DNA from: an uncultured Coriobacteriaceae bacterium
Lineage (GTDB): Bacteria > Actinomycetota > Coriobacteriia > Coriobacteriales > QAMH01
DNA length: 22,212 nucleotides
Assembly (NCBI GenBank): GCA_902796975.1
Contig: CADBRF010000293.1
Coordinates: 1-22,212 of the forward strand
Direction: 5' to 3'
The notes below the pieces were generated by a model. It saw nothing but the letters and a program-made list of their open reading frames with translations. It made no database searches and had not been told where the DNA came from. A program made the translations under genes and the position numbers. Below, in pieces: positions 1-5,996 of the stretch (the first letter of the stretch is position 1; the number at the start of each line of letters is the position of its first letter).

Positions 1-354
1 ATGGGCTACATACCCGCGCGTCTCACCGCCTTGCTCTTTGTGGCTGCAGCTGCTCTGCTCAAGTTCGATGCCAAGGGAGCTTGGCGCATCTGGCGGCGTG
101 ACCATGCCAAGAGCCCGTCCCCCAATTCCGCCCACTGTGAAAGTGCTGTTGCTGGCGCTCTCGGCGTGCGTCTGCTCGGCCCGGCATATTACTTCGGCAA
201 GCTTTCCGACAAAGAATGGGTGGGGGATGCGACGCGGGAGATTGAGGCGGCGGATATCCAGCGTGCTTGCCAGCTGCTCTATGGCGCATCGACTCTGGGG
301 CTTGTAGCGGGCTGTGTTGTGCGCATTGCAGTCATCCTTGCTCTCGGCGTGTAA
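1..354 (+). CDS. cbiB: Adenosylcobinamide-phosphate synthase CbiB, C-terminal part (5' end outside window)
   Basis: CbiB is the membrane enzyme that attaches (R)-1-aminopropan-2-ol or its phosphate to adenosylcobyric acid, giving adenosylcobinamide (phosphate). Only about 117 C-terminal residues are visible, while the family is usually about 300-320 residues, so the ATG at base 1 is an internal methionine and the gene starts upstream. Visible family marks are a hydrophobic segment (residues 8-20 of the visible part), the SPNSAH element followed by AGALGVRLLGPAYYFG, which matches the conserved C-terminal SPN...AGALG..LGG..YYFG block, and a final hydrophobic stretch ending at the stop. The cobD-like gene follows after 69 bases, so it is probably co-transcribed. 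The assignment rests on this C-terminal block alone but also agrees with the neighbours. Confidence 0.88.
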   Translation: MGYIPARLTALLFVAAAALLKFDAKGAWRIWRRDHAKSPSPNSAHCESAVAGALGVRLLGPAYYFGKLSDKEWVGDATREIEAADIQRACQLLYGASTLGLVAGCVVRIAVILALGV

Positions 355-423
355 CACGTTCGCCGTATTTGTGCGGTATCATGTCACCCGTTCTCGCCGA
401 CACTGACGATTTGGAGCGATGCC

Positions 424-1512
424 ATGGCGCTTGTGCATGGGGGAGATATTGAGGGATTCTTCGAAGAGCGCGGCTTTGCTCCGCTCGACTACTCATCAAA
501 TGTCTCGCCCCTGGGCCTTCCCGCGCCTGTTCGAGAGGCAATAGGGGCGTCACTCGAGAAAGCCGACCAGTATCCCGACCCGCTTTGCCGTCGTCTTCGG
601 TCTGCTCTCTCCGAGCACGATAACCTTCCCATGAGCATGATTCTCTGCGGCAATGGCAGCGCAGACCTCATCTATCGGCTGGCGCTTGCATCTCGCAAAA
701 AGCTTGGACGACCACCTTGCGTCCTCATTCCGGCTCCTACCTTTTCGGAATATGCCGAGGCCTTCGAGCTGGTTGATTCTGAGATTGTCCGCTCGACGCT
801 CAAACCGGAGAACAACTATCGCCTCGACGATGACTTCCTCGAGGAAATTCGTCCTGGCGTGGATTGTGTCTTTGTCTGCCAGCCGAACAACCCTACGGGT
901 CTGACGACGCCAAGAGACGTGGTACTCAAGGCACTTGCCGCATGCGAGCAGATGGGTGCGCATCTCGTGGTGGACGAATGCTTCGTGGGCTTTCTCGATG
1001 AGCCTGGGGCTGTGAGCGTAGTCGAACTCGTCCAGAACCACCCCGCCCTTATCGTGCTCAAGGCCTTCACCAAGCTCTATGGCATGGCGGGCGTCAGGCT
1101 GGGTTATGTGCTCAGCTCCGATAAGGCTCTACTCGAGCGCATGGAGAAAGCGGGGCAGCCTTGGGCCGTTTCATCAATAGCGCAAGCCGCAGGCATCACG
1201 GCACTCGGGTGTACCGACTATGTGTCTCAGCTCCGGGCCCTTGTTCAGGCCGAACGTCCGCTTTTGCAGGCCGAGTTGGCGCAACGCGGTATCAAGGCGC
1301 AGGGCGAGGCAAACTACCTCTACTTTGAGCTCGACGATGCGGGGGCTCTCACGGGCAAGATGCGCGACCAGGGCGTGCTCGTTCGTGATTGCTCTAACTA
1401 TCCAGGTTTGCATCCGGGCTGCTATCGTATTGCCGTGCGCGGCCACGAGGACAATCTTCGGCTGCTTGCCGCGCTTGATTTGTGCCTTGGGTCAAACGAA
1501 ACTCCCCGATGA
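424..1512 (+). CDS. cobD: L-threonine-O-3-phosphate decarboxylase (CobD-type PLP aminotransferase fold)
   Basis: This 362-residue fold-type I PLP enzyme probably decarboxylates L-threonine phosphate to (R)-1-aminopropan-2-ol phosphate, the arm that CbiB joins to the corrin. Family marks are the N-terminal HGGD (residues 5-8), DYSSNVSPLG (22-31), the PLP-ring contact NNPTG (155-159), VDECF (183-187) and the Schiff-base lysine in AFTKLYGMAGVRLGY (K217), with a C-terminal RIAVRG that would hold the carboxylate-binding arginine. The ATG at 424 has a GGAGCG Shine-Dalgarno 5 bases upstream. Histidinol-phosphate aminotransferase (HisC) is the main alternative, since the folds are close. The HGGD start, the length and the position between cbiB and cbiP favour CobD. 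Confidence 0.9.
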   Translation: MALVHGGDIEGFFEERGFAPLDYSSNVSPLGLPAPVREAIGASLEKADQYPDPLCRRLRSALSEHDNLPMSMILCGNGSADLIYRLALASRKKLGRPPCVLIPAPTFSEYAEAFELVDSEIVRSTLKPENNYRLDDDFLEEIRPGVDCVFVCQPNNPTGLTTPRDVVLKALAACEQMGAHLVVDECFVGFLDEPGAVSVVELVQNHPALIVLKAFTKLYGMAGVRLGYVLSSDKALLERMEKAGQPWAVSSIAQAAGITALGCTDYVSQLRALVQAERPLLQAELAQRGIKAQGEANYLYFELDDAGALTGKMRDQGVLVRDCSNYPGLHPGCYRIAVRGHEDNLRLLAALDLCLGSNETPR

Positions 1513-1564
1513 GCGGGTACTATATACAGGGCTCGACCATGTCTCCCAGAGGAGGAATTGCTGC

Positions 1565-3073
1565 ATGACACGCGCGATTATGGTGCAAGGCTGCACATCG
1601 AATGCGGGAAAGAGCTATATGGTCGCCGCGCTTTGCCGCATTTTCAAGCAAGATGGCTATTCTCCGGCTCCCTTCAAGAGCCAGAACATGGCTCTCAACA
1701 GCTTCATCACCCATGAGGGGCTCGAGATGGGCCGCGCGCAGGTGATTCAGGCGGAAGCGGCGGGCATAGAGCCGGTCGTCGCCATGAATCCCATCTTGCT
1801 CAAGCCCACCAACGATACGGGCAGCCAGGTCATTGTGATGGGTGAGGTCCTGAGCGATATGGAAGCGCGCGAATACTTCGCCTTCAAGAGCGGCCTCAAA
1901 CCCACCATCATGGAAGCCTACAATTCGCTCGCTGCCGAACACGACATCATGGTTATCGAGGGCGCTGGCAGCCCGGCAGAGATCAACCTCAAAGACGACG
2001 ACATCGTGAACATGGGCATGGCCAAGATGGCGAATGCCCCAGTCCTGCTCGTGGGGGATATCGACCCGGGTGGTGTTTTCGCAAGCCTTTACGGCACGGT
2101 CAAGCTCCTAGAGCCCGACGAGCAGGAGCGCGTCAAGGGGCTCATCATCAACAAGTTCCGCGGGGACAAGAGCCTGCTCGATTCCGGCATCGACCAGATA
2201 GAGGAGCTCACGGGCGTGCCCTGCCTGGGCGTCGTTCCCTACCTCCATCTGGATATCGACGACGAGGATTCGCTCTCAACCTCCCTCACCGAGGTGGGGC
2301 GCATGGCACCTCTGGACGTGTGCGTTATCCGCTTGCCCCATCTTTCCAACTTCACCGACCTCAACCCCCTGCTCCGCTTTGAGCAGATTTCCGTGCGCTA
2401 TACAAGCGACCCCTATGAGGTCATGTACCCCGATCTCATCGTGCTGCCGGGCACCAAGAGCACTCTTGCCGACCTTCGATGGCTTCGCGAGAAGGGGCTC
2501 GACACTGTCATTGCTCGTGCTCATGCAGCTGGCGTGCCTATTCTGGGTATCTGCGGGGGCTACCAGATGCTAGGCCGTGCCCTGGAAGACCCAGAAGGGG
2601 TGGAAGGCGGCGGGTCTGCCGAGGGTCTTGGCCTGCTCCCCACGCATACGGTTTTCACGAGTGAGAAGACGCGCACACGCGTAGAAGCAAGGGTCCAGGA
2701 TTTGCCTGCGCCGCTTGCCAGCTTTACCGGGGCAACGCTTTCGGGCTATGAGATTCATATGGGTGCGACGACGCTCGAAGGTGGCAGCCCCTTCGCGCGG
2801 GTTACCTACGACGATCTCGATGCGCCGGCAAAACTCGACGGCTGCGTGGAAGGTAACGTTGTCGGCAGCTACCTGCACGGCATGTTCGAGTCGGGAGATT
2901 TTGCCGAACGCATGGTGCGCTGGCTCTGCGAGCGCAAGGGCATCGAACCTGTGAACTTCCCCGAGATGAGCTTCGCAGATTACAAGGAATCGCAATACGA
3001 TACTCTGGCGGATGCGGTGCGTGCTAGTCTCGATATGGACAAGGTCTATCAGATTCTCGAAGAAGGTGCCTGA
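1565..3073 (+). CDS. cbiP: Cobyric acid synthase CbiP (glutamine-dependent amidase)
   Basis: This 502-residue cytoplasmic enzyme amidates carboxylates b, d, e and g of adenosylcobyrinic acid a,c-diamide, using glutamine and ATP. The N-terminal part is a dethiobiotin-synthetase-like ATP domain that starts MVQGCTSNAGKS (P-loop-like residues 9-17). The C-terminal part is a class I (triad) glutaminase with the nucleophile elbow LGICGGYQMLG (C330) and the catalytic histidine in GSYLHGMF (H438). Length and residue positions match the usual roughly 506-residue family. The reading frame is open further upstream into cobD, but the ATG at 1565 has an AGGAGG starting 1550 at good spacing and begins exactly at the conserved N-terminus. 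The TGA overlaps the ATG of cobO by one base (TGATG), which implies translational coupling. Confidence 0.95.
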   Translation: MTRAIMVQGCTSNAGKSYMVAALCRIFKQDGYSPAPFKSQNMALNSFITHEGLEMGRAQVIQAEAAGIEPVVAMNPILLKPTNDTGSQVIVMGEVLSDMEAREYFAFKSGLKPTIMEAYNSLAAEHDIMVIEGAGSPAEINLKDDDIVNMGMAKMANAPVLLVGDIDPGGVFASLYGTVKLLEPDEQERVKGLIINKFRGDKSLLDSGIDQIEELTGVPCLGVVPYLHLDIDDEDSLSTSLTEVGRMAPLDVCVIRLPHLSNFTDLNPLLRFEQISVRYTSDPYEVMYPDLIVLPGTKSTLADLRWLREKGLDTVIARAHAAGVPILGICGGYQMLGRALEDPEGVEGGGSAEGLGLLPTHTVFTSEKTRTRVEARVQDLPAPLASFTGATLSGYEIHMGATTLEGGSPFARVTYDDLDAPAKLDGCVEGNVVGSYLHGMFESGDFAERMVRWLCERKGIEPVNFPEMSFADYKESQYDTLADAVRASLDMDKVYQILEEGA

Positions 3074-3600
3074 TGACACGAGGGCTCATCCACGTCTACA
3101 CGGGCGATGGCAAGGGAAAGACTACGGCCTCTGTTGGGCTTTCCGTGCGAGCGGCAGGAGCTGGGCTTCCAGTTGTCTTTTCCCAGTTCATGAAGGCTGC
3201 TACCTCCTCTGAGGTCAAAATGCTCGAGAAGCTTGACGGCATTCAGACCATGGTGGCGCAGGGCAAGGCAAAATTCAGCTTCAAAATGACTGAAGAGGAG
3301 AAGGAACAGACTAAGCAGGCAAGCAATGACCTGCTCAAACGAGCCTTCGAGGCTGCGGGGGAGGGTCCCTGCCTGCTCGTGTTGGACGAATCGCTCAACG
3401 CCTACCGGCTTGGGCTCATAGACAAGGAGGCCTTGGAGCGGGCTGTGATTACCAAGCCCGAGCAGGTGGAGCTGGTGCTCACGGGGCGCAAGGCGGACCT
3501 CTTCTTTATTGAGCATGCGGACTATGTCACCGAGATGGTCGCGCACAAACACCCCTATGCAACAGAAGGCATCAAGGCACGCAAAGGCATCGAATTCTAA
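3073..3600 (+). CDS. cobO: Corrinoid adenosyltransferase, CobO/BtuR (CobA) family
   Basis: This 175-residue enzyme transfers the 5'-deoxyadenosyl group of ATP to cob(I)alamin or corrinoid precursors. The phosphate-binding loop GDGKGKTT (residues 11-18), the LVLDE strand (102-106) and the C-terminal signature TEMVAHKHPY..GIKARKGIEF (153-175) are all present and full length. The reaction gives adenosylcorrinoid, which CbiP amidates and CbiB modifies in the anaerobic route. The start overlaps the cbiP stop, and a GAAGGTG Shine-Dalgarno lies in the last cbiP codons. This is the CobO/BtuR fold, distinct from PduO and EutT types. CobA and BtuR are equivalent names for the same family. Confidence 0.95.
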   Translation: MTRGLIHVYTGDGKGKTTASVGLSVRAAGAGLPVVFSQFMKAATSSEVKMLEKLDGIQTMVAQGKAKFSFKMTEEEKEQTKQASNDLLKRAFEAAGEGPCLLVLDESLNAYRLGLIDKEALERAVITKPEQVELVLTGRKADLFFIEHADYVTEMVAHKHPYATEGIKARKGIEF

Positions 3601-3614
3601 AAACAGGACAGTTG

Positions 3615-3646
3615 CCTCGTGACAATCGTCATGTTTTGAGACGAGG
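3615..3646 (+). promoter_or_regulatory. Inverted repeat that could mask the cbiC ribosome-binding site
   Basis: CCTCGT (3615-3620) is the exact reverse complement of ACGAGG (3641-3646). The 3' arm runs into the GAGGAGG Shine-Dalgarno that serves the cbiC ATG at 3656. If transcribed, a 6-bp stem with a 20-base loop would partly occlude the site and could modulate cbiC translation relative to cobO. The pairing is visible, but its role is inference and a stem this short could arise by chance. Confidence 0.25.
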
Positions 3647-3655
3647 AGGACGGAT

Positions 3656-4324
3656 ATGACAACGAACGAACACGGGCTCACGCACCAGCTTGAGAACGTG
3701 CTGCCCCGCGACATCGAGAAGCGCAGCATGGAGATTATCGACGAGGAGCTTACGCGCCGGGGTATCCACATCGACGCTCGCAACGCCGCCGTCATCAAGC
3801 GCTGCATCCATACTTCGGCGGATTTCGAATACGCCTGGACACTCGCCTTTTCCGAAGGCGCCGTGGACAAGGGAATCGAGGCGCTCAAGGCTGGGGCCAC
3901 AATCGTCACGGATACGCGCATGGCCTTTTCCGGCGTGAGCAAGCCGGCGCTCAAGAAGCTTGGCGGAAGCGTTGAGTGCTACATGAGCGATGAGGATGTT
4001 GCAGCTGCCGCCAAGGCAAATGGGACGACGAGGGCTGTTGCCTGCATGGAGAAGGCATGCGAGGTGGAGGGGCCTGTCATCATTGCAGTTGGCAACGCAC
4101 CCACCGCGCTCGTACGCCTCGACGAGCTCATTCGCGAGGGGCGCATCAATCCGGCGCTTATGATTGGCGTGCCCGTGGGCTTCGTCAATGTCGTGGTGAG
4201 CAAGGAAATCATCATGGAGAGCGGCGTGCCCTACATTGTGGCGACTGGGAGAAAGGGCGGCAGCAATATAGCGGCCTGCATCTGCAACGCCCTTCTCTAC
4301 GAGGCCACCGGCCGGACCCTGTAA
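3656..4324 (+). CDS. cbiC: Precorrin-8X / cobalt-precorrin-8 methylmutase CbiC
   Basis: CbiC moves the C-11 methyl group to C-12, converting (cobalt-)precorrin-8 to (hydrogeno)cobyrinic acid in the cytoplasm. The 222-residue protein has the family blocks IKRCIHTSADFEY (catalytic histidine H52), the acidic/aromatic strand with GATIVTDTRM, VGNAPTALVRL, GVPVGFVNV (with the SKE block) and the C-terminal GRKGGSNIAA. The ATG at 3656 has a GAGGAGG Shine-Dalgarno. The gap to cobO is 55 bases, so it is likely the last gene of the cobalamin operon here. In the anaerobic pathway (cbiK and cbiP present) the substrate would be cobalt-precorrin-8. Its last 70 bases recur at 4376-4445 (see repeat). Confidence 0.95.
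   Translation: MTTNEHGLTHQLENVLPRDIEKRSMEIIDEELTRRGIHIDARNAAVIKRCIHTSADFEYAWTLAFSEGAVDKGIEALKAGATIVTDTRMAFSGVSKPALKKLGGSVECYMSDEDVAAAAKANGTTRAVACMEKACEVEGPVIIAVGNAPTALVRLDELIREGRINPALMIGVPVGFVNVVVSKEIIMESGVPYIVATGRKGGSNIAACICNALLYEATGRTL
4255..4324 (+). repeat. 70-bp direct repeat, copy 1 (the 3' end of cbiC)
   Basis: The last 70 bases of cbiC, including the TAA stop, are repeated at 4376-4445, 121 bases further on. Position-by-position comparison gives 63 identical bases and 7 differences. The first 36 bases are identical and all differences lie in the second half. The gap between the copies (4325-4375) holds two small hairpins, AGCCC/GGGCT (4331-4345) and GGGGC/GCCCC (4348-4364), and no gene. 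Confidence 0.9.
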
Positions 4325-4375
4325 GACCCGAGCCCTCTGTGGGCTGAGGGGCGGTCTTTGCCCCGATGCCCACCA

Positions 4376-4445
4376 GGGCGGCAGCAATATAGCGGCCTGC
4401 ATCTGCAACGCTCTTCTCTACGAGGCAACAGGGCGGAAACTGTAG
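4376..4445 (+). pseudogene. Remnant of a second cbiC 3' end
   Basis: This copy still reads GGSNIAACICNALLYEATGR and then KL and a TAG stop, against RTL and TAA in the intact gene. Five of the six changed sense codons before the stop (two cbiC alanine codons, one threonine, one glycine and the changed Thr-to-Lys codon, plus the stop) alter wobble bases or leave the protein almost unchanged: only Thr-to-Lys is a replacement. That pattern suggests divergence while under protein selection, as in a relic of another cbiC allele, rather than recent duplication followed by neutral decay. No start codon or upstream coding sequence accompanies it, so it is not a gene. Confidence 0.7.
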
Positions 4446-4464
4446 CAGACAATGCATAGGCCAA

Positions 4465-4500
4465 TGCTCGGAAATTATGAATATTCATAATTTCCGAGCA
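4465..4500. promoter_or_regulatory. Perfect 36-bp palindrome, probable operator of the toxin-antitoxin operon
   Basis: Two 18-base arms, TGCTCGGAAATTATGAAT and its exact complement, meet with no spacer at 4482/4483. The site covers the likely -35 region and lies 8 bases before the candidate -10 box (4508-4513), 64 bases upstream of the antitoxin start. AbrB/MazE-type antitoxins commonly autoregulate by binding palindromes at this position. No T-run follows, so it is not an ordinary terminator. A repeat-element origin is the alternative. Confidence 0.65.
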
Positions 4501-4513
4501 AGTGCTGTATACT
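4484..4513 (+). promoter_or_regulatory. Candidate sigma-70-type promoter of the toxin-antitoxin operon
   Basis: TATACT at 4508-4513 matches the -10 consensus in 5 of 6 positions. TTCATA at 4484-4489 matches the -35 in 4 of 6 with an 18-base spacer. The -35 element falls inside the palindrome, so a protein bound there would block polymerase. Confidence 0.45.
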
Positions 4514-4563
4514 CTTTAGATGAAGAGCCGGAACTGGTATTGGATACGGCGGAGGTATTTACT

Positions 4564-4839
4564 ATGCCGATAGCTGTGAGCAGCATTACAAGGTCGGGGC
4601 AGATCACACTCCCCAAGTCGTTCAGGGAGATTCTAGGCGTCGATGTGCTTGACCAGGTCACGCTTCTGAGTGATGGGAAGCGTGTGGAGATTGTGGCGGT
4701 TCCCGATGACCCGCTAACGCTCGGCTCCGAAGAGGAATTTCGAGCTCGTGTTGCTGCGTCGGATGCCGCATATGCCCGCGGAGACGCACGTGACGCAAGC
4801 GACCTTACCGATCGCATGAGAGAAAAGTATGGGCTATAG
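4564..4839 (+). CDS. AbrB/MazE-type antitoxin with SpoVT-AbrB domain
   Basis: This 91-residue protein has an N-terminal swapped-hairpin DNA-binding domain, roughly residues 5-47 (SSITRSGQITLPKSFREILG, then a short LLSDGKRVEIVAV strand), and an acidic, Ala/Asp/Arg-rich C-terminal tail (55-91). The tail is probably the toxin-binding region that folds on contact. The frame is open upstream to an ATG inside the palindrome at 4477, but GGAGG at 4551-4555 sits 8 bases before the ATG at 4564, where the conserved domain begins, so 4564 is preferred. The last 11 bases overlap the toxin gene. The antitoxin would neutralise the toxin and repress its own promoter through the palindrome. Its C-terminal partner specificity is inferred. 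Confidence 0.8.
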   Translation: MPIAVSSITRSGQITLPKSFREILGVDVLDQVTLLSDGKRVEIVAVPDDPLTLGSEEEFRARVAASDAAYARGDARDASDLTDRMREKYGL

Positions 4840-5161
4840 GGTCGTTACGGCTCCGCCATATGACGAGCGGTTCGAAACTGCAATCCAGTTTCGCATAGAC
4901 TATTTTGGCGCTCGGTCTGCATCCAAGCTTATCGACGAACAAGAGCGCATCCAGGGTCTGCTTTCAGACAATTCGCTGATGGGAACCCTTGTGGATAAGA
5001 ACGATGACGGCACGTCCCCAGACGCACTTCGTTGGGTATTGGTCGAAAAGTATGCATGCGTCTACCGCGTCCACCTGGGGGATGAAACAGTAGTGCTCGA
5101 GGATTTGTTCTATTCGACAGAGGACTGGCGAGACAGGATGTCAGGCCAGCAGGCAGACTAA
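4829..5161 (+). CDS. RelE/ParE-superfamily toxin
   Basis: This 110-residue protein has the general RelE/ParE plan: an early strand (YRVVTAPPYDERFE), two helices (about residues 15-50) and a C-terminal sheet containing LRWVLVEKYACVYRVHLGDETVVLEDLFY followed by DWRDRM. RelE members usually cleave mRNA at the ribosome and ParE members poison gyrase; the sequence alone does not tell which applies. The gene starts inside the antitoxin (11-base overlap, different frame), which is typical of translational coupling in such pairs. Pairing an AbrB-type antitoxin with a RelE/ParE-type toxin is a known mixed combination. Its stop TAA at 5159-5161 touches the AGGAGG Shine-Dalgarno of the nitroreductase. 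Similarity is moderate and judged by eye. Confidence 0.65.
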   Translation: MGYRVVTAPPYDERFETAIQFRIDYFGARSASKLIDEQERIQGLLSDNSLMGTLVDKNDDGTSPDALRWVLVEKYACVYRVHLGDETVVLEDLFYSTEDWRDRMSGQQAD

Positions 5162-5172
5162 GGAGGCAAACA

Positions 5173-5685
5173 ATGGATTTTCTGGAACTCGCACGTGAAC
5201 GTTATTCCTGCAAGAAGTATGCGCCGACACCGGTGGAGAAAGAGAAGCTCGATGCGATCCTCGAGGCCGCCCGCATTGCCCCGACGGCAAAGAACAGCCA
5301 GCCGCAGCGCGTCTATGTGCTGCAATCTGAGGAAGCCCTCTCGAAGGCAGACGGGCTCACCCCTTGCCGCTATGGCGCGCCGGTTATGCTCCTCATCGCC
5401 TACGACCGCGATCTCGTGTTCCATTACCCCGGCGGCGTCTACGATTCGGGCGCCGAGGACATGGGCATCGTTGCCACGCACGCCATGCTCGCAGCCGCGG
5501 CGGAGGGCGTCGATAGCTGCTGGGTGAACTTCTTCGACCCCGACAAGGCGGCGAAGGCGTTTGGCCTGCCCGAAAACGAAGTCCCGGTTCTCTTCCTCGA
5601 CCTTGGCTATGCCGCGCCTGAAGCGGGCCCGCTGGATAACCACATCAAGCGCAAACCGCTCGAGGAGACGACCACCTGGCTCTAG
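5173..5685 (+). CDS. Small nitroreductase-family flavoprotein
   Basis: This 170-residue protein is a short FMN-dependent NAD(P)H oxidoreductase of the nitroreductase fold. The N-terminal FMN-phosphate region RYSCKKY (residues 10-16), the IAPTAKNSQP block (35-44), AEDMGIVATHAMLAAAAEGVDSCWV (central helix) and the LDLGYA strand near the C-terminus fit the family. AGGAGG at 5161-5166 lies 6 bases before the ATG. It starts 11 bases after the toxin stop and may share its promoter. The natural substrate cannot be read from sequence. Although it sits in a cobalamin locus, nothing visible identifies it as BluB, the oxygen-using dimethylbenzimidazole synthase of the same fold, and BluB is longer. Confidence 0.88.
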   Translation: MDFLELARERYSCKKYAPTPVEKEKLDAILEAARIAPTAKNSQPQRVYVLQSEEALSKADGLTPCRYGAPVMLLIAYDRDLVFHYPGGVYDSGAEDMGIVATHAMLAAAAEGVDSCWVNFFDPDKAAKAFGLPENEVPVLFLDLGYAAPEAGPLDNHIKRKPLEETTTWL

Positions 5686-5799
5686 ACGCAAGCTCCATCC
5701 CGTGCAATAAGCACATCGCCCTACGCGCCGCCCTCTCGTAGGAGAGCGGTGCGAGGGTGATTAGCGTCGCCACATAGCTAAACATGTTCACAAATTAAG

Positions 5800-5848
5800 C
5801 GCTTGCTTATCAATTCAAGCGACAATTCGTCTCTGGGCATGCTACACT
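5800..5848 (+). promoter_or_regulatory. Promoter region of the riboswitch-controlled operon, with an inverted repeat
   Basis: TACACT at 5843-5848 is a good -10 box placed 18 bases before the riboswitch P1 stem. GCGACA at 5819-5824 is a weak -35 (4 of 6) with an 18-base spacer. An inverted repeat, CGCTTG (5800-5805) and CAAGCG (5816-5821), abuts the -35 and could bind a regulator. The rest of the 5686-5866 gap holds only short hairpins (5702-5714 and 5728-5749) without T-runs, so no convincing nitroreductase terminator is visible. Confidence 0.4.
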
Positions 5849-5866
5849 TTCAAACAATATGGCCAT

Positions 5867-5972
5867 GATGGGCTGAGAGAATACGGGTGCGAATCCCGTG
5901 CTCTACCAGGAACCGTAAGATGTGCAGCACATACCCTGTGCTGTTGCATCAAAGTCGGATCGCTCGCCCATC
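5867..5972 (+). promoter_or_regulatory. Cobalamin riboswitch (short class)
   Basis: The leader folds into the expected plan. P1 pairs GATGGGC (5867-5873) with GCCCATC (5966-5972). P4 pairs ACGGG with CCCGT around the conserved loop GGTGCGAATCC (5885-5895). The segment CCAGGAACCGTAAGAT resembles the conserved CCxGCxACTGTxA strand. A long arm pairs GATGTGCAGCAC (5919-5930) with GTGCTGTTGCATC (5938-5950). The 3' strand AAAGTCGGATCG (5951-5962) matches the conserved AGYCxGGA box. No terminator separates it from the cbiK-like ATG at 5997, so translational control is likely: CCAGGA (5906-5911) is complementary to TCCTGG (5983-5988), which abuts the GGGAGG Shine-Dalgarno. Bound cobalamin would lower expression of the cbiK-like gene and possibly of the transporter downstream. 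Confidence 0.88.
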
Positions 5973-5996
5973 GCTCGGAGAGTCCTGGGAGGAAAA

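Noticed and set aside
4477..4563. Upstream extension of the antitoxin from an ATG inside the palindrome
   Set aside because: The extra 29 residues show no domain features, there is no Shine-Dalgarno before that ATG, and the start would lie upstream of the candidate -10 box. The ATG at 4564 has GGAGG and begins the AbrB domain.
5173..5685. Nitroreductase considered as BluB (lower-ligand synthase), since it sits among cobalamin genes
   Set aside because: It is only 170 residues and has generic nitroreductase blocks. BluB is longer and needs oxygen, while the neighbouring genes belong to the anaerobic pathway. Its link is with the toxin-antitoxin pair.
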